This document shows, one piece after another, positions 33,846 to 42,943 of a DNA stretch of 55,279 nucleotides. Numbering within the stretch: the stretch's first letter is position 1; every line of letters starts with the position of its first letter. The stretch is from Antarcticimicrobium sp. GTDB taxonomy: Bacteria; Pseudomonadota; Alphaproteobacteria; Rhodobacterales; Rhodobacteraceae. The notes under the pieces were generated by a model, which did no database searches, was not told the DNA's origin, and saw only the letters and a list, made by a program, of their open reading frames with translations. The stretch spans positions 1-55,279 of the forward strand of contig NZ_JARGPK010000025.1 of assembly GCF_029212575.1 (NCBI RefSeq), in the 5' to 3' direction. The translations under genes were made by a program, and so were the position numbers.

Positions 33846-34251
33846 ATGAGCAAGCCCGAACCTGCCCGCTACCGCACGACGAACTGGAAGTCCTAGAACG
33901 AAGCGCTGAAGCGGCGTGGATCTCTGTTGATCCGTTGCCCGGCAGTCGCTGCTTGCAGCGATGAGAGGGTGGCTCGACAAGGACATGGTATGGCATGCCC
34001 CCAAGGCTGGGCGTCCGGGTCGACCACCGGTATTCTCCGATGCTGCCATCCAATTTTGCCTTTCGATCAAGGTACTGTTCAAACTGCCGCTTAGGCAAGC
34101 CGCGGGGATGGTTACCAGCCTCCTGCGTCTGGCTGGACTGGATTGGCCCGTTCCAGACTACTCGACCCTTTGCCGTCGACAGAAGATCCTGGCCGTTCAG
34201 ATCCCGTATCGCCGCGCCAATGGTCCGCTTAACCTGCTCGTGCCCTCTTGA
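33846..34251 (+). mobile_element. IS5-family transposase remnant
   Basis: The frame starts MSKPEPARYRTTNWKS and meets a TAG where a Tyr codon is expected (33891 area). It then resumes in another frame as DKDMVWHAPKAGRPGRPPVF and AIQFCLSIKVLFKLPLRQAA, the N-terminal region of IS5-family (IS427-like) transposases. A short unrelated insertion sits before that resumption, and the catalytic C-terminal half is gone. Confidence 0.75.
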
Positions 34252-34326
34252 TGGGGTGGACGCCCCCTTACGGCATCGCTGTGCCAAGGTCGCGGTGTCG
34301 AAACTTGCTAGGAGGAGGAAGCGCCC

Positions 34327-34836
34327 ATGGAAAATGTTAGCATTGTAGGGCTGGATATTGCCAAGAATTCGTTTCACGCCCATGGAGCAGCCGAAGACGG
34401 ATCGAAGGTTTTCAGTAAGGCGCTACCGCGGGGCCGAGTGTTGGAGTTTTTCAGTGGTGTTGAACCCTGTACCATCGCGTTGGAAGCCTGTGCAGGTGCG
34501 CACCACTGGAGTCGAGAGCTTTCCAGACTTGGTCACGATGTCAGGCTGATCGCCCCACAATACGTCAAACCCTACGTGAAGCGGCAAAAGAACGATGCGA
34601 ACGACGCCGAGGCTATTGCTGAAGCAGCTTCCCGACCGACCATGTATTACCCGGCAGGCGATGCCTGCATCGCCGAGAGGGCGTTTTGTGGCGACCAAGA
34701 CCACGGCACAACAAGGACAGTCGATGGCACTCAAAACCCGCGACCTGTTGACCGGGCAACGCACCCAGACGATCAATGCGTTGCGAGGGCATCCGAGCAG
34801 CAATACAGCGATCGAAAGCTTCGACCGCGGCGCTGA
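34327..34836 (+). mobile_element. IS110-family transposase remnant
   Basis: The N-terminal DEDD domain is present (SIVGLDIAKNSFHAHGAAED; EACAGAHHWSREL; KNDANDAEAIAEAASRP). After residue ~105 a short insertion breaks the frame; TTAQQGQSMALKTRDLLTGQ and RTQTINALRGH continue in another frame to about 34793. The C-terminal transposase_20 domain is absent. A good ribosome binding site (AGGAGGAAG) precedes the ATG. Confidence 0.8.
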
Positions 34837-35003
34837 GCCGGGAACTCGGGATCAATCCGGTTATTTTCGAGCAATGCGAACGGCCGATCACGGGGCGGCC
34901 GGACGCCACAGCCCCAGCGCATGGTCCGGCGCGCGGCAGGCTCTGCGTTGACATCCGATCCCGGGGGCTCTTACCCTTTCCTGTCGCCTCCTGGAGCACG
35001 AAC

Positions 35004-35930
35004 ATGGACATCCGCACATATTCCGGTTTTGTCGCCGCCGCCGAGCTTGCAAATTTCACGCTGGCCGCCCAGCGCCTGAACATCACGCAATCGGCCCTGT
35101 CGCGCCAGATACGCGGGCTCGAGGACTCCCTGGGCCTCAGACTGTTCGAAAAATCCGGCCGCAACGTGCGCCTGACGGCGGCCGGCGAGGCACTGCTGAC
35201 CAAGGTCAACGGCGTGTTGGTGGCCGACCGCGATCTGTGGGCCTTCGCTGGCGATCTGGCCCGCAATCAAAGCGGATTGCTCAAGATCGGGGCCTGTTCG
35301 CAGCTGATCGAGCGCTATTTGCCCCGGTTCCTGGGCGAATGGCGCCTGGCCAACCCCGGTATTGACGTCCGGCTTGAAGATGGCGGCGGCCCCGAGCTTG
35401 CGGAAAAACTGCACGCGGGGGCCGTCAACCTGACGATCAGCGCGATGCCGACCGCGCCGATCGAGCCTTTCGAGGCGGTGCGCCTTGGTGAGCTGGGCTT
35501 TCTCGCGGTCGCCACCCCCGACTTCCTGCCCGACACCGGCGGCCCGATCGAGATTACCGACCTTCTGGAGGGCCCGATCCTGACGCTCAACTGCCGCCAC
35601 GCCTCGCGCGAGGTGTTCGATGCCGCCTGTCGGCTGTCGGGGCTGGTGCCGAGGATCGTGCTGGAAAGCACCTCGCCGCACACGCTTTTTGCCATGGCCG
35701 AGGGCGGAAATGGCATCGCCGTGGTGCCGTCTTCGGCGATACTTGCAGGCCGGTCGCTGATCAGCCGACCGATCACCCTGCGCGGCGAACCCATCCGGTT
35801 CGACATCTGCGCCATGTCAGACAGCCGCGCCACGCTGCCGGTTTATGGGCGCCGTTTCATCGAGGCGTTGCGCAAGCATATCGTGGTGGAAGAAAAATCG
35901 GCAGGTCGCGGACATCTGCATATTGTGTAG
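35004..35930 (+). CDS. LysR-family transcriptional regulator
   Basis: This 308-residue regulator has the winged helix MDIRTYSGFVAAAELANFTL and ITQSALSRQIRGLEDSLGLR, then a full LysR substrate-binding domain (GLLKIGACSQLIERYLPRFL). CTGGAG lies eight bases before ATG 35004; upstream in-frame codons are in the IS110 debris. It is co-directional with the ABC transporter operon that starts 150 bases downstream and is its likely regulator. Confidence 0.9.
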   Translation: MDIRTYSGFVAAAELANFTLAAQRLNITQSALSRQIRGLEDSLGLRLFEKSGRNVRLTAAGEALLTKVNGVLVADRDLWAFAGDLARNQSGLLKIGACSQLIERYLPRFLGEWRLANPGIDVRLEDGGGPELAEKLHAGAVNLTISAMPTAPIEPFEAVRLGELGFLAVATPDFLPDTGGPIEITDLLEGPILTLNCRHASREVFDAACRLSGLVPRIVLESTSPHTLFAMAEGGNGIAVVPSSAILAGRSLISRPITLRGEPIRFDICAMSDSRATLPVYGRRFIEALRKHIVVEEKSAGRGHLHIV

Positions 35931-36000
35931 GCGCATCGTGTCCAGACGCATTCCCTATCGGAATGATTTTCCGAACAAAACTTTCATTGGACGGCTGCGA

Positions 36001-36028
36001 TAGCCTGTTGCTAGCCTGTTGTCAGGCT
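36001..36028. promoter_or_regulatory. Repeat and dyad upstream of the sugar ABC operon
   Basis: TAGCCTGTTG occurs twice (36001-36010 and 36012-36021) and the second copy forms AGCCTG-TTGT-CAGGCT (36013-36028). The site lies 55 bases before the permease gene and could be an operator for the LysR protein. Confidence 0.4.
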
Positions 36029-36082
36029 GCTCGGCGCGCATTCCACAAAGGGATGGTGCGATCGGGGAGCAGCTAGCAACAC

Positions 36083-37069
36083 ATGGATATCGGCCCGTTG
36101 AGCAACCTGAAAAACCTCAATCAGGAACGTATTGTCCTGATCGTGGCAGTCCTGATTTTCGTCACCGCATCGGTCGCGCTTCCGGGCTTTCTGTCTGCGC
36201 CGAACCTGATCGCGATTGTCCGTTCGATCTCGGTGCTGGGTATCCTGGCCCTGGGTATGTCGGTCGTCATCATCGGCCGGGGCATCGACCTGTCGATGGT
36301 CGCGATCATGGCCATGTCGGTGGCCTGGTACCTCCAGCTTCTGGGCAATGGCGTGCCCGACCACACGGCATTGCTGCTGGTTCTGGCCGGCGTTCTGGCG
36401 ATTGGATTGCTTAATGGATTTCTGGTCGCCTATGCCGACGTTCCCGCGATATTCGTGACCCTTGCCAGCGGCTCTTTCGTCTTCGGGTATGTGCGGTCTC
36501 AGCTGATTTCTTCCGACGCGGTGCCGGTGCCCGAGGGGCACTGGGTCGCCTTGCTGGGCGGGCTTCGCTTTGCCAGCATTCCGGTCGAGGTCTATCTTTT
36601 TGCGCTGCTGTCCGGCGCGATGTTCCTGTTCCTGCGCTATACGAAGTGGGGCCGTTATGTCTATTACGCCGGCGACAACCCGATTGCGGCGCGAAATATC
36701 GGCATTCCGGTGCGGCCGATGCTGGTGCTGCGCTATGTGCTGGCGGCCCTGATCTCCTTTGTCGCAGGGCTGCTGACCGCCGCCAGCCTGCATTCGATCA
36801 ACACCCGCGTCGTCAACTCCAACCTTCTTTATGACATTGTCCTGGTCGCCGTGATCGGCGGCATCGGATTGTCCGGCGGCAAGGGCGGTGTGCGCAACGT
36901 GCTGGTGGGCGCCGCGCTGATCGGTATCATGCTGAATGCGATGACGATCATCGACATTCCCCTGCTGTATCAGAACCTGATCAAATCGACGATCCTGCTG
37001 TTCGCGATCATCGTCGATGGCGTCCTGAACCCGCGCGACGAACAAACCGCCCAGCAGGGGGATATCTGA
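36083..37069 (+). CDS. Ribose-type ABC transporter permease (RbsC-like)
   Basis: This 328-residue permease of the BPD_transp_2 family has about ten helices. Typical segments are ALGMSVVIIGRGIDLSMVAI and YYAGDNPIAARNIGIPVRPM, the latter being the coupling loop, and IGGIGLSGGKGGVRNVLVGA near the end. It pairs with a second, fused permease downstream; sugar, polyol or nucleoside-like ligands are usual for this family. Confidence 0.9.
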   Translation: MDIGPLSNLKNLNQERIVLIVAVLIFVTASVALPGFLSAPNLIAIVRSISVLGILALGMSVVIIGRGIDLSMVAIMAMSVAWYLQLLGNGVPDHTALLLVLAGVLAIGLLNGFLVAYADVPAIFVTLASGSFVFGYVRSQLISSDAVPVPEGHWVALLGGLRFASIPVEVYLFALLSGAMFLFLRYTKWGRYVYYAGDNPIAARNIGIPVRPMLVLRYVLAALISFVAGLLTAASLHSINTRVVNSNLLYDIVLVAVIGGIGLSGGKGGVRNVLVGAALIGIMLNAMTIIDIPLLYQNLIKSTILLFAIIVDGVLNPRDEQTAQQGDI

Positions 37070-37133
37070 CCTCGCTTCAGTCAAAGACGGAATAACAACC
37101 GAAGAACAAGACCAACAGGAAAAGGACAGAGTT

Positions 37134-38153
37134 ATGAAGATGATACGGACATTTCTGACGGCCGCGGCGATGACCGCAGCCACCCTTGCCGCCGTACCTG
37201 CCGCGGCGCAGGATCCGGGGCCCATGACCTATTCCGAGGCCCTGAGCGGCAAGCGCGTTCTGCTGGTGCCGATGGCGATGGGCTTTGACCTGGCGCAGGG
37301 CTGGGCCGCCATTCTCGAGCACGAGGTCTCGGCCTTTGGCGGCATCTTCGAGACCCGCGACCCGAACTGGAGCGTCGAGGCCGGCGCGCAGGCCATCACC
37401 GAAGCGATCTCGTCCGAGCAAAAACCGGATGTGCTGATCGTGATGTCGCCGGACATGAACTCCTATTCCAAGCTGATGAAGCGCGCGCAGAAGGCCGGGA
37501 TCTATGTGCTGCTGATCGACAACCCTGCCAACTTCAAACCGGATGCCTATATCGGCAGCGACTGGACCCAGCTTGGCCGGCTTGAAGCCGAGGCCGCGAT
37601 CAAGGGCTGCGGCGAGGATTCGTCCAAGCAGATCGGTCTGGTGCAGGGGGATCAGGTCAACGCCACCAGCCTGTTCCAGTATGCCGGCATCATGGATGTG
37701 ATGGCCAAGAACCCCGGCTTCGAAATCGTGGCCAAACCGGATTCCAACTGGGATGCGACCACCTCGCGCAACGTGACCACCACCATGCTGCAACAGCATC
37801 CCGACATCTGCGCCATCATCGACTTCTGGGATGGCGACGCGACCGGCGCCGCCGCCGCGATCCGCGACGCGGGAATGCAGGACCAGGTGTTCCTCGTCAC
37901 CACCGGTGGCGGTGAAAAAGCCGCCGATTGCGACATGATCGAAAACGGCACCTACGGCGCTGTGGTCATGACCGAGCTGGCACAGGAAAGCTACAACATG
38001 GTCACCATCATCAAGTACCTGCTGCAGAGCGGGCAAGAACCGGGAACCTCTTCGCCCTACATCTACACTCTGCTCAAGGCGACCACCAAAGCCGACCTCA
38101 AGCCCGACAGCTGCTGGGATCTGAAGGCCCTGCAGGCGATGAACGCGGACTGA
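37134..38153 (+). CDS. Ribose-type ABC transporter solute-binding protein
   Basis: This 339-residue periplasmic protein has a signal peptide to about residue 25 (AAVPAAAQ) and a Peripla_BP_4 two-lobed fold, with the segments EQKPDVLIVMSPDMNSYSKL and AGIYVLLIDNPANF. Cysteines at C157 (IKGCGED), C-containing PDICAII, DCDM and DSCWD could form disulphides in the periplasm. Gene is followed by a strong stem-loop, so it is probably expressed above the rest of the operon. Confidence 0.9.
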   Translation: MKMIRTFLTAAAMTAATLAAVPAAAQDPGPMTYSEALSGKRVLLVPMAMGFDLAQGWAAILEHEVSAFGGIFETRDPNWSVEAGAQAITEAISSEQKPDVLIVMSPDMNSYSKLMKRAQKAGIYVLLIDNPANFKPDAYIGSDWTQLGRLEAEAAIKGCGEDSSKQIGLVQGDQVNATSLFQYAGIMDVMAKNPGFEIVAKPDSNWDATTSRNVTTTMLQQHPDICAIIDFWDGDATGAAAAIRDAGMQDQVFLVTTGGGEKAADCDMIENGTYGAVVMTELAQESYNMVTIIKYLLQSGQEPGTSSPYIYTLLKATTKADLKPDSCWDLKALQAMNAD

Positions 38154-38177
38154 TCCCGGGCACCCGAACGCCTCATG

Positions 38178-38204
38178 AAACGGCCAGACCCGATCTGGCC
38201 GTTT
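38178..38204 (+). terminator. Stem-loop after the solute-binding-protein gene
   Basis: AAACGGCCAGA-CCCGA-TCTGGCCGTTT is a perfect 11-bp stem with a five-base loop, 24 bases after the stop. Such intra-operon hairpins let the binding protein be made in excess by partial termination or by protecting the upstream mRNA. Confidence 0.75.
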
Positions 38205-38243
38205 CCCCCTCTGCCCCTCCCTCCCATATCCGATGGAGCCCCG

Positions 38244-40367
38244 ATGACATTCCGCGAGCAGTTGCAGGCGTGGCGCTATAATCTTGTGCCGGATCACATC
38301 ATCGGCGAAATCCTGACCAAGCGCTGGACCGACAACGCGATCCCTTTCATCGCACTGGTGATCGTCGTCGCCAGTTTCGGCAGCGCAATCCCCGGCTTTT
38401 TCAAACTCTACTCGCTGCAGGAATCGACCCGTCAACTGGGCGAATTCAGCCTGGTCGTGACCGGCGTGACCGTGGTCATGCTGGGCGGCGGCATCGACCT
38501 TGCGGTCGGCTCGATCTTCGCGCTGTCCGCGTTTTCCGCCGTGTCGATGGTCTTCATCTTTGAAACACCCGTCTGGCTGGCCTTTGCCGCCTCGATGGCC
38601 ACAGGTGCCACATTCGGCGCGATCAACGGCTATCTCATCGGGTTTCTGCGATTGCGGGCCTTCATTACCACGCTTGTGACCTTCATCATCGGGCGGGCGC
38701 TCTATGATATCCTGGTGGTCAAATTCGGTTCCAAGATCCAGCTGTCGATGGTGTCATCCGACACCTGGGATTTCATCGGCGACGGCACCGTGCTGGGCCT
38801 GTCGGTCCCGGTGTTGTCGGCCATTCTTCTGGCCATCGTCACCCATATCGCCCTGACCCGCTCACGCCCCGGCTGGCACGTCCTGGCCGTCGGCGGGTCG
38901 CGCCGCTCGGCCCACAATGCCGGCATCCGGGTGCGCCTGACCGTGTTCATGACCTACGTCTTTTCCGGCCTGTGCGCCGCGGCCGCCGGTTTCCTGATCG
39001 CCACACGACTTTCGGGCGCCGGGCCCGGCACCGGGCATGGGCTCGAAATCCTCGCCCTTACGGCGGCTGTCGTCGGTGGCAACAGCCTTGGCGGCGGGCG
39101 CGGCTCGGTGGTGAAGGGCATGATGGGCGCGGTGATCGTGCTGGTGATGACCAACGGGCTGATCCGGCTCGGCTATGGCACCGGCACCAACCAGATGGTT
39201 CTGGGCATCCTGCTCGCCGTGGCCGTGACCATCGACATCCGCTGGCTCAAGAACCGCCACAAGGTGCTGAACGAGGTCTATGTCGCACCGGTCTATCTGC
39301 GCATGGGCGAGGCGCCCTCGGCGGTGCCGGGCTCGGGCACGCCGTACTCGCTCAACAGCCACCTTTCCAGCGCCGCGCATATCGGGCTGGGCGAGGTGGA
39401 AGGCCCCGAGGACGTCATCCTTGACCGGGACGATCACCTGTATTGCGGCACCCGCCACGGCGAGATCGTGCGCTTTTTCGCCCCCGACTACACCCGGTCC
39501 GAGGTGTTTGCCCATATCGGCGGCTTCCCCCTCGGGCTTGCCTTCGACCGCGACGGAAATCTGATCACCTGCGTCGGCGCAATGGGTCTCTACCAGATCG
39601 CACCTGACCGCACTGTCACCCGGTTGTCGGCCGAAACCCGACGCTCGCTGACATCCATCGTCGATGACGCCCGCCTGCGCGATCCCAACGATCTTGATAT
39701 CGCCCCTGACGGAAAGGTTTATTTCACCGACTCGACCAAACGCTACGACGCACATGAATGGGCGCTCGACAGCATCGAGAACCGCGCCACCGGGCGGCTG
39801 CTGGTCTATGATCCCGCCGACGGCAGCACCAAGACCCTGCTCGATGGCTATCGCTACACCAACGGCGTGACGATGGCGCATGACAACAAATCTCTGTTCT
39901 TCTGCGAAAGCTGGGCCTGCCGCATTCATCGCTACTGGCTGGAAGGCCCCAAGGCCGGCACCGCCGAATGCGTGATCCGCGATATGCCGGGCTATCCCGA
40001 CAACATCAACCGCGCATCCGATGGCACCTACTGGATGGCATGGCTGGGCATGCGCACGCCGTCGTTCGATCTGTCGCTGCGTCACCCGGCAATGCGCAAA
40101 CGCATGGCGCGCCGCCTGCCGCAGGACGATTGGCTGTTTCCCAACATCAACACCGGCGGCGTGGTCAAGTTCAACGACAACGGCGAAATCCTTCAGACCA
40201 TGGGCGATCTGACAGGTTTGGCGCATCCGATGGTCACCTCGATGCGCGAGCACAAGGGTGAATTGTTCATCGGAGGCATCCTGAACAACCGGATCGGTCG
40301 CTTCACGGTCGACGGAGCCGACAAGACCTGGACCTCGAACGACGCCTATTGGGGGGCGGCGAAATGA
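38244..40367 (+). CDS. Fusion: ABC sugar permease and SMP-30/strictosidine-synthase-like beta-propeller
   Basis: This 707-residue protein joins two normally separate proteins. Residues 1-340 are an RbsC-type permease (GGGIDLAVGSIFALSAFSAV; AVGGSRRSAHNAGIRV; VVGGNSLGGGRGSVVKG). After a ~35-residue linker, residues ~376-707 are a six-bladed propeller of the SMP-30/strictosidine synthase type, with GEVEGPEDVILDRD, DPNDLDIAPDGKVYFTDS and TNGVTMAHDNKSLFFCES. Those domains usually hydrolyse lactones or bind metal. The C-terminal domain sits after the last helix; side of the membrane not resolved. ATG 38244 is chosen over 38175, whose codons overlap the stem-loop. The ATGA overlap with the next gene shows coupling. 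Confidence 0.88.
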   Translation: MTFREQLQAWRYNLVPDHIIGEILTKRWTDNAIPFIALVIVVASFGSAIPGFFKLYSLQESTRQLGEFSLVVTGVTVVMLGGGIDLAVGSIFALSAFSAVSMVFIFETPVWLAFAASMATGATFGAINGYLIGFLRLRAFITTLVTFIIGRALYDILVVKFGSKIQLSMVSSDTWDFIGDGTVLGLSVPVLSAILLAIVTHIALTRSRPGWHVLAVGGSRRSAHNAGIRVRLTVFMTYVFSGLCAAAAGFLIATRLSGAGPGTGHGLEILALTAAVVGGNSLGGGRGSVVKGMMGAVIVLVMTNGLIRLGYGTGTNQMVLGILLAVAVTIDIRWLKNRHKVLNEVYVAPVYLRMGEAPSAVPGSGTPYSLNSHLSSAAHIGLGEVEGPEDVILDRDDHLYCGTRHGEIVRFFAPDYTRSEVFAHIGGFPLGLAFDRDGNLITCVGAMGLYQIAPDRTVTRLSAETRRSLTSIVDDARLRDPNDLDIAPDGKVYFTDSTKRYDAHEWALDSIENRATGRLLVYDPADGSTKTLLDGYRYTNGVTMAHDNKSLFFCESWACRIHRYWLEGPKAGTAECVIRDMPGYPDNINRASDGTYWMAWLGMRTPSFDLSLRHPAMRKRMARRLPQDDWLFPNINTGGVVKFNDNGEILQTMGDLTGLAHPMVTSMREHKGELFIGGILNNRIGRFTVDGADKTWTSNDAYWGAAK

Positions 40368-41401
40368 TCCTTGATCCGATCCTCGACATCTTTCGCGGCC
40401 GCGCAATCACCATCCCGCCGATGGATGGCGCATTTCGTCCCAATTCCGCCCTGGACGAGATTGCGGTGTTTGCCGACCTGCCTGACGCCGACAACCTGTG
40501 CCGGGTCGGCGACCGGCTGCTGGCGTCCAGCGGCAGCGATCTCGTCGAACTGCGCGAGGATGCCGATCCGCAACATCTGGAAAGCTTTGCCGCCGCCATC
40601 GCCGCGCTGGCCGCCGGACCGGATGGTACGCTCGCCGTCGCGCTCGATGACGGCAGCCTGACCGAGAACGGCACACCCGTGCCCTTGCCCAAGGGGGTGG
40701 CCTGCATCACGGCGCTGGCCTATGGCCCCGATGGTGCGCTGTGGCTCGCCAACGGCTCTTCCCGGCACCCGGTGTCGGGCTGGGTCGCCGATCTGATGGA
40801 GAAGAACGCCGACGGGTCGGTCTGGCGACGGATGCCCGGCGCGGGTTTCGAGGTGATGGCGAAAAACCTGGAATGGCCGTTTGGCCTGCTGCCCGACGCC
40901 AAAGGATGCCTGGTCAGCGAAAGCTGGCGGCACCGGCTGGTCCGGGTCGAGGGCGGCACGGTCAAGCCGGTTCTGCGGCATTTGCCGGGCTACCCCGCCC
41001 GGCTTGCGCCCTGTGCCGACGGCGGCGCCTGGCTGTCGATTTTCGCACCGCGCAACCGGCTGATCGAAATGGTCCTTCAGGAAAGCCATTACCGTTTCGA
41101 CATGATGGCCAGCGTGCCGCGTGAATTCTGGATCGCGCCGGCTCTTGCCTCGGGCCAGAGTTTTCTGGAACCGTTGCAATGCGGCGGCATTCGCACCATG
41201 GGCGTTCACAAGGCCTGGTCGCCCAGTCGGTCCTGCGGGCTGGCGGTGCGCCTTGCCCCGGACAAGACCCCGGCGTTCAGCCTGCACAGCCGCGCCAATG
41301 GCAAGCGGCACGGCACCTGCAGCGCAATCGAATACAACGGCCGCGCCCTCATCGCGTCGCGCGGCGGCAACTGCATTCTCGCGGCGGAGGAGATGGCATG
41401 A
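40364..41401 (+). CDS. SMP-30/strictosidine-synthase-like protein
   Basis: This 345-residue protein is another propeller of the same kind as the C-terminal half of its neighbour (LAYGPDGALWLANGSSRHPV; EWPFGLLPDAKGCLVSESW; GYPARLAPCADGGAWLSIF). It lacks a signal peptide. Both repeat proteins may act on a lactone or ester arising from the imported compound, or the two may be halves of a heterodimer; neither can be decided here. It overlaps both neighbours by four bases. Confidence 0.75.
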   Translation: MILDPILDIFRGRAITIPPMDGAFRPNSALDEIAVFADLPDADNLCRVGDRLLASSGSDLVELREDADPQHLESFAAAIAALAAGPDGTLAVALDDGSLTENGTPVPLPKGVACITALAYGPDGALWLANGSSRHPVSGWVADLMEKNADGSVWRRMPGAGFEVMAKNLEWPFGLLPDAKGCLVSESWRHRLVRVEGGTVKPVLRHLPGYPARLAPCADGGAWLSIFAPRNRLIEMVLQESHYRFDMMASVPREFWIAPALASGQSFLEPLQCGGIRTMGVHKAWSPSRSCGLAVRLAPDKTPAFSLHSRANGKRHGTCSAIEYNGRALIASRGGNCILAAEEMA

Positions 41402-42894
41402 CCCCCGTTGTGCGGATGGAGCAGATCACCAAGACCTACCGCAGCGTTCCGGCGGTGAAAGATGTTGATTTCGACCTCGCCGAGGGTGAAATCCATGCCC
41501 TTCTTGGCGAGAACGGCGCCGGGAAATCGACGCTGACCAAGGTCATGGCGGGTGTCGTCACCCCGACCTCGGGCAAGATGACCTATCTGGGCAAAGAGGT
41601 GCAGTTCGCCAGCCCGCACGCGGCGCTTCAGGCCGGCATCGCGATGGTGTTTCAGGAGACCAGCCTTGTGCCGTCGATGACGGTGGCGCAAAACCTCTAT
41701 CTCGGGTCCGAAAACTTCCTGAACCGGCTGCGCGGCACCTATATCTCGGCGCAGCAATTCCTGCAGTCGCTCAACTTTCCCGTCGATCCCGCCGCAATGG
41801 TCGAAACCCTTGGCGCGGCCAAGCGGCAGATGGTCGAAATCGCGCGCGCGGTGCACCACAAGGCACGCGTGATCATCTTCGATGAACCCACCGCCACCCT
41901 CACGCCCGAGGAAAAACGCCATTTCTTCGCGCTGTTGCGCCGGCTGAAGGCCGAGGGCGTCTCGATCGTGTTCATCTCCCACGCGCTTGAAGAGGCGTTG
42001 CTGATTTCCGACCGCATCACCATCCTGCGCGACGGCGAAAGGGTGGCCACCGGCCCGACCTCCGAGTTTGACCGCGACAAGATCATCGCCGCGATGGTCG
42101 GGCGCACATTGTCGGATGAAATCTATCGCCACCACGACGAGACGCGCCTGCGCAAACCCGGCCGCAAGGTCCTGTCGGTGCAGGACATTTCGATGGGCGC
42201 AATGGTGCGCAACACCGCGTTTTCCGTATTCGAAGGGCAGATCACCGGGGTGTTCGGGCTGATCGGATCGGGACGGACGGAAACCTTCAAGATCGTCTCC
42301 GGCATCTACAAACGCGACTTCCTGCGCGGCGGGACCATCGCCCTCGATGACCGGCCGGTCCGCTACTATACCCCCGCCGAAGCTGTGCGTGACGGCATCG
42401 CCTATGTCTCCGAAGACCGCAAGTCCGAAGGAATCTTCGAGACGATGTCGATCGGTGAGAACATGTTTGGCGGGCTTCTGGCCGCCGGCAAGGAAGACGG
42501 CCTTGTCATTCGCAACAGTGACATCCGCGACCTGGCGGCAGAATGGACAGACCGCCTGAACATCCGCACGATCAACGCCGAGGCGCAGGTGGTCGAGCTT
42601 TCCGGCGGCAACCAGCAGAAGGTGGTGATCGGCAAGGGGTTGATCCAGAAGCCCCGCATCGTGATTTTCGACGAACCGACGCGGGGCGTGGACGTGGCGG
42701 CGATTGCCGAGATCCACCAGATCATCAACGAACTGGCCGACGCCGGGCTCGCGGTGGTGATGATTTCCTCGTACCTGCCCGAAATCATGAACCTGTCAGA
42801 CCGCATTCTGGTCTGTCGACAGGGCCGTATCGTCGAGGAATTGTCGCCGGCCGAGGCCACCGAAGAAAAAATCATGTACGCCGCCGTTCACTGA
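41398..42894 (+). CDS. Ribose-type ABC transporter ATPase with two ATP-binding domains (RbsA-like)
   Basis: This 498-residue protein has two ABC domains in tandem. The first has Walker A GENGAGKSTLTKV and Walker B VIIFDEPTATLT; the second has the degenerate Walker A region GLIGSGRTETF and the intact signature LSGGNQQKVVIGKGL followed by IVIFDEPTRGVD. The arrangement is that of RbsA/MglA/XylG. It energises the two permeases encoded upstream. Confidence 0.93.
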   Translation: MTPVVRMEQITKTYRSVPAVKDVDFDLAEGEIHALLGENGAGKSTLTKVMAGVVTPTSGKMTYLGKEVQFASPHAALQAGIAMVFQETSLVPSMTVAQNLYLGSENFLNRLRGTYISAQQFLQSLNFPVDPAAMVETLGAAKRQMVEIARAVHHKARVIIFDEPTATLTPEEKRHFFALLRRLKAEGVSIVFISHALEEALLISDRITILRDGERVATGPTSEFDRDKIIAAMVGRTLSDEIYRHHDETRLRKPGRKVLSVQDISMGAMVRNTAFSVFEGQITGVFGLIGSGRTETFKIVSGIYKRDFLRGGTIALDDRPVRYYTPAEAVRDGIAYVSEDRKSEGIFETMSIGENMFGGLLAAGKEDGLVIRNSDIRDLAAEWTDRLNIRTINAEAQVVELSGGNQQKVVIGKGLIQKPRIVIFDEPTRGVDVAAIAEIHQIINELADAGLAVVMISSYLPEIMNLSDRILVCRQGRIVEELSPAEATEEKIMYAAVH

Positions 42895-42943
42895 CCCGCG
42901 CAGCCGGACAGCGGCCCCCGAACGTGCCGAAGGAGAAGACCGA

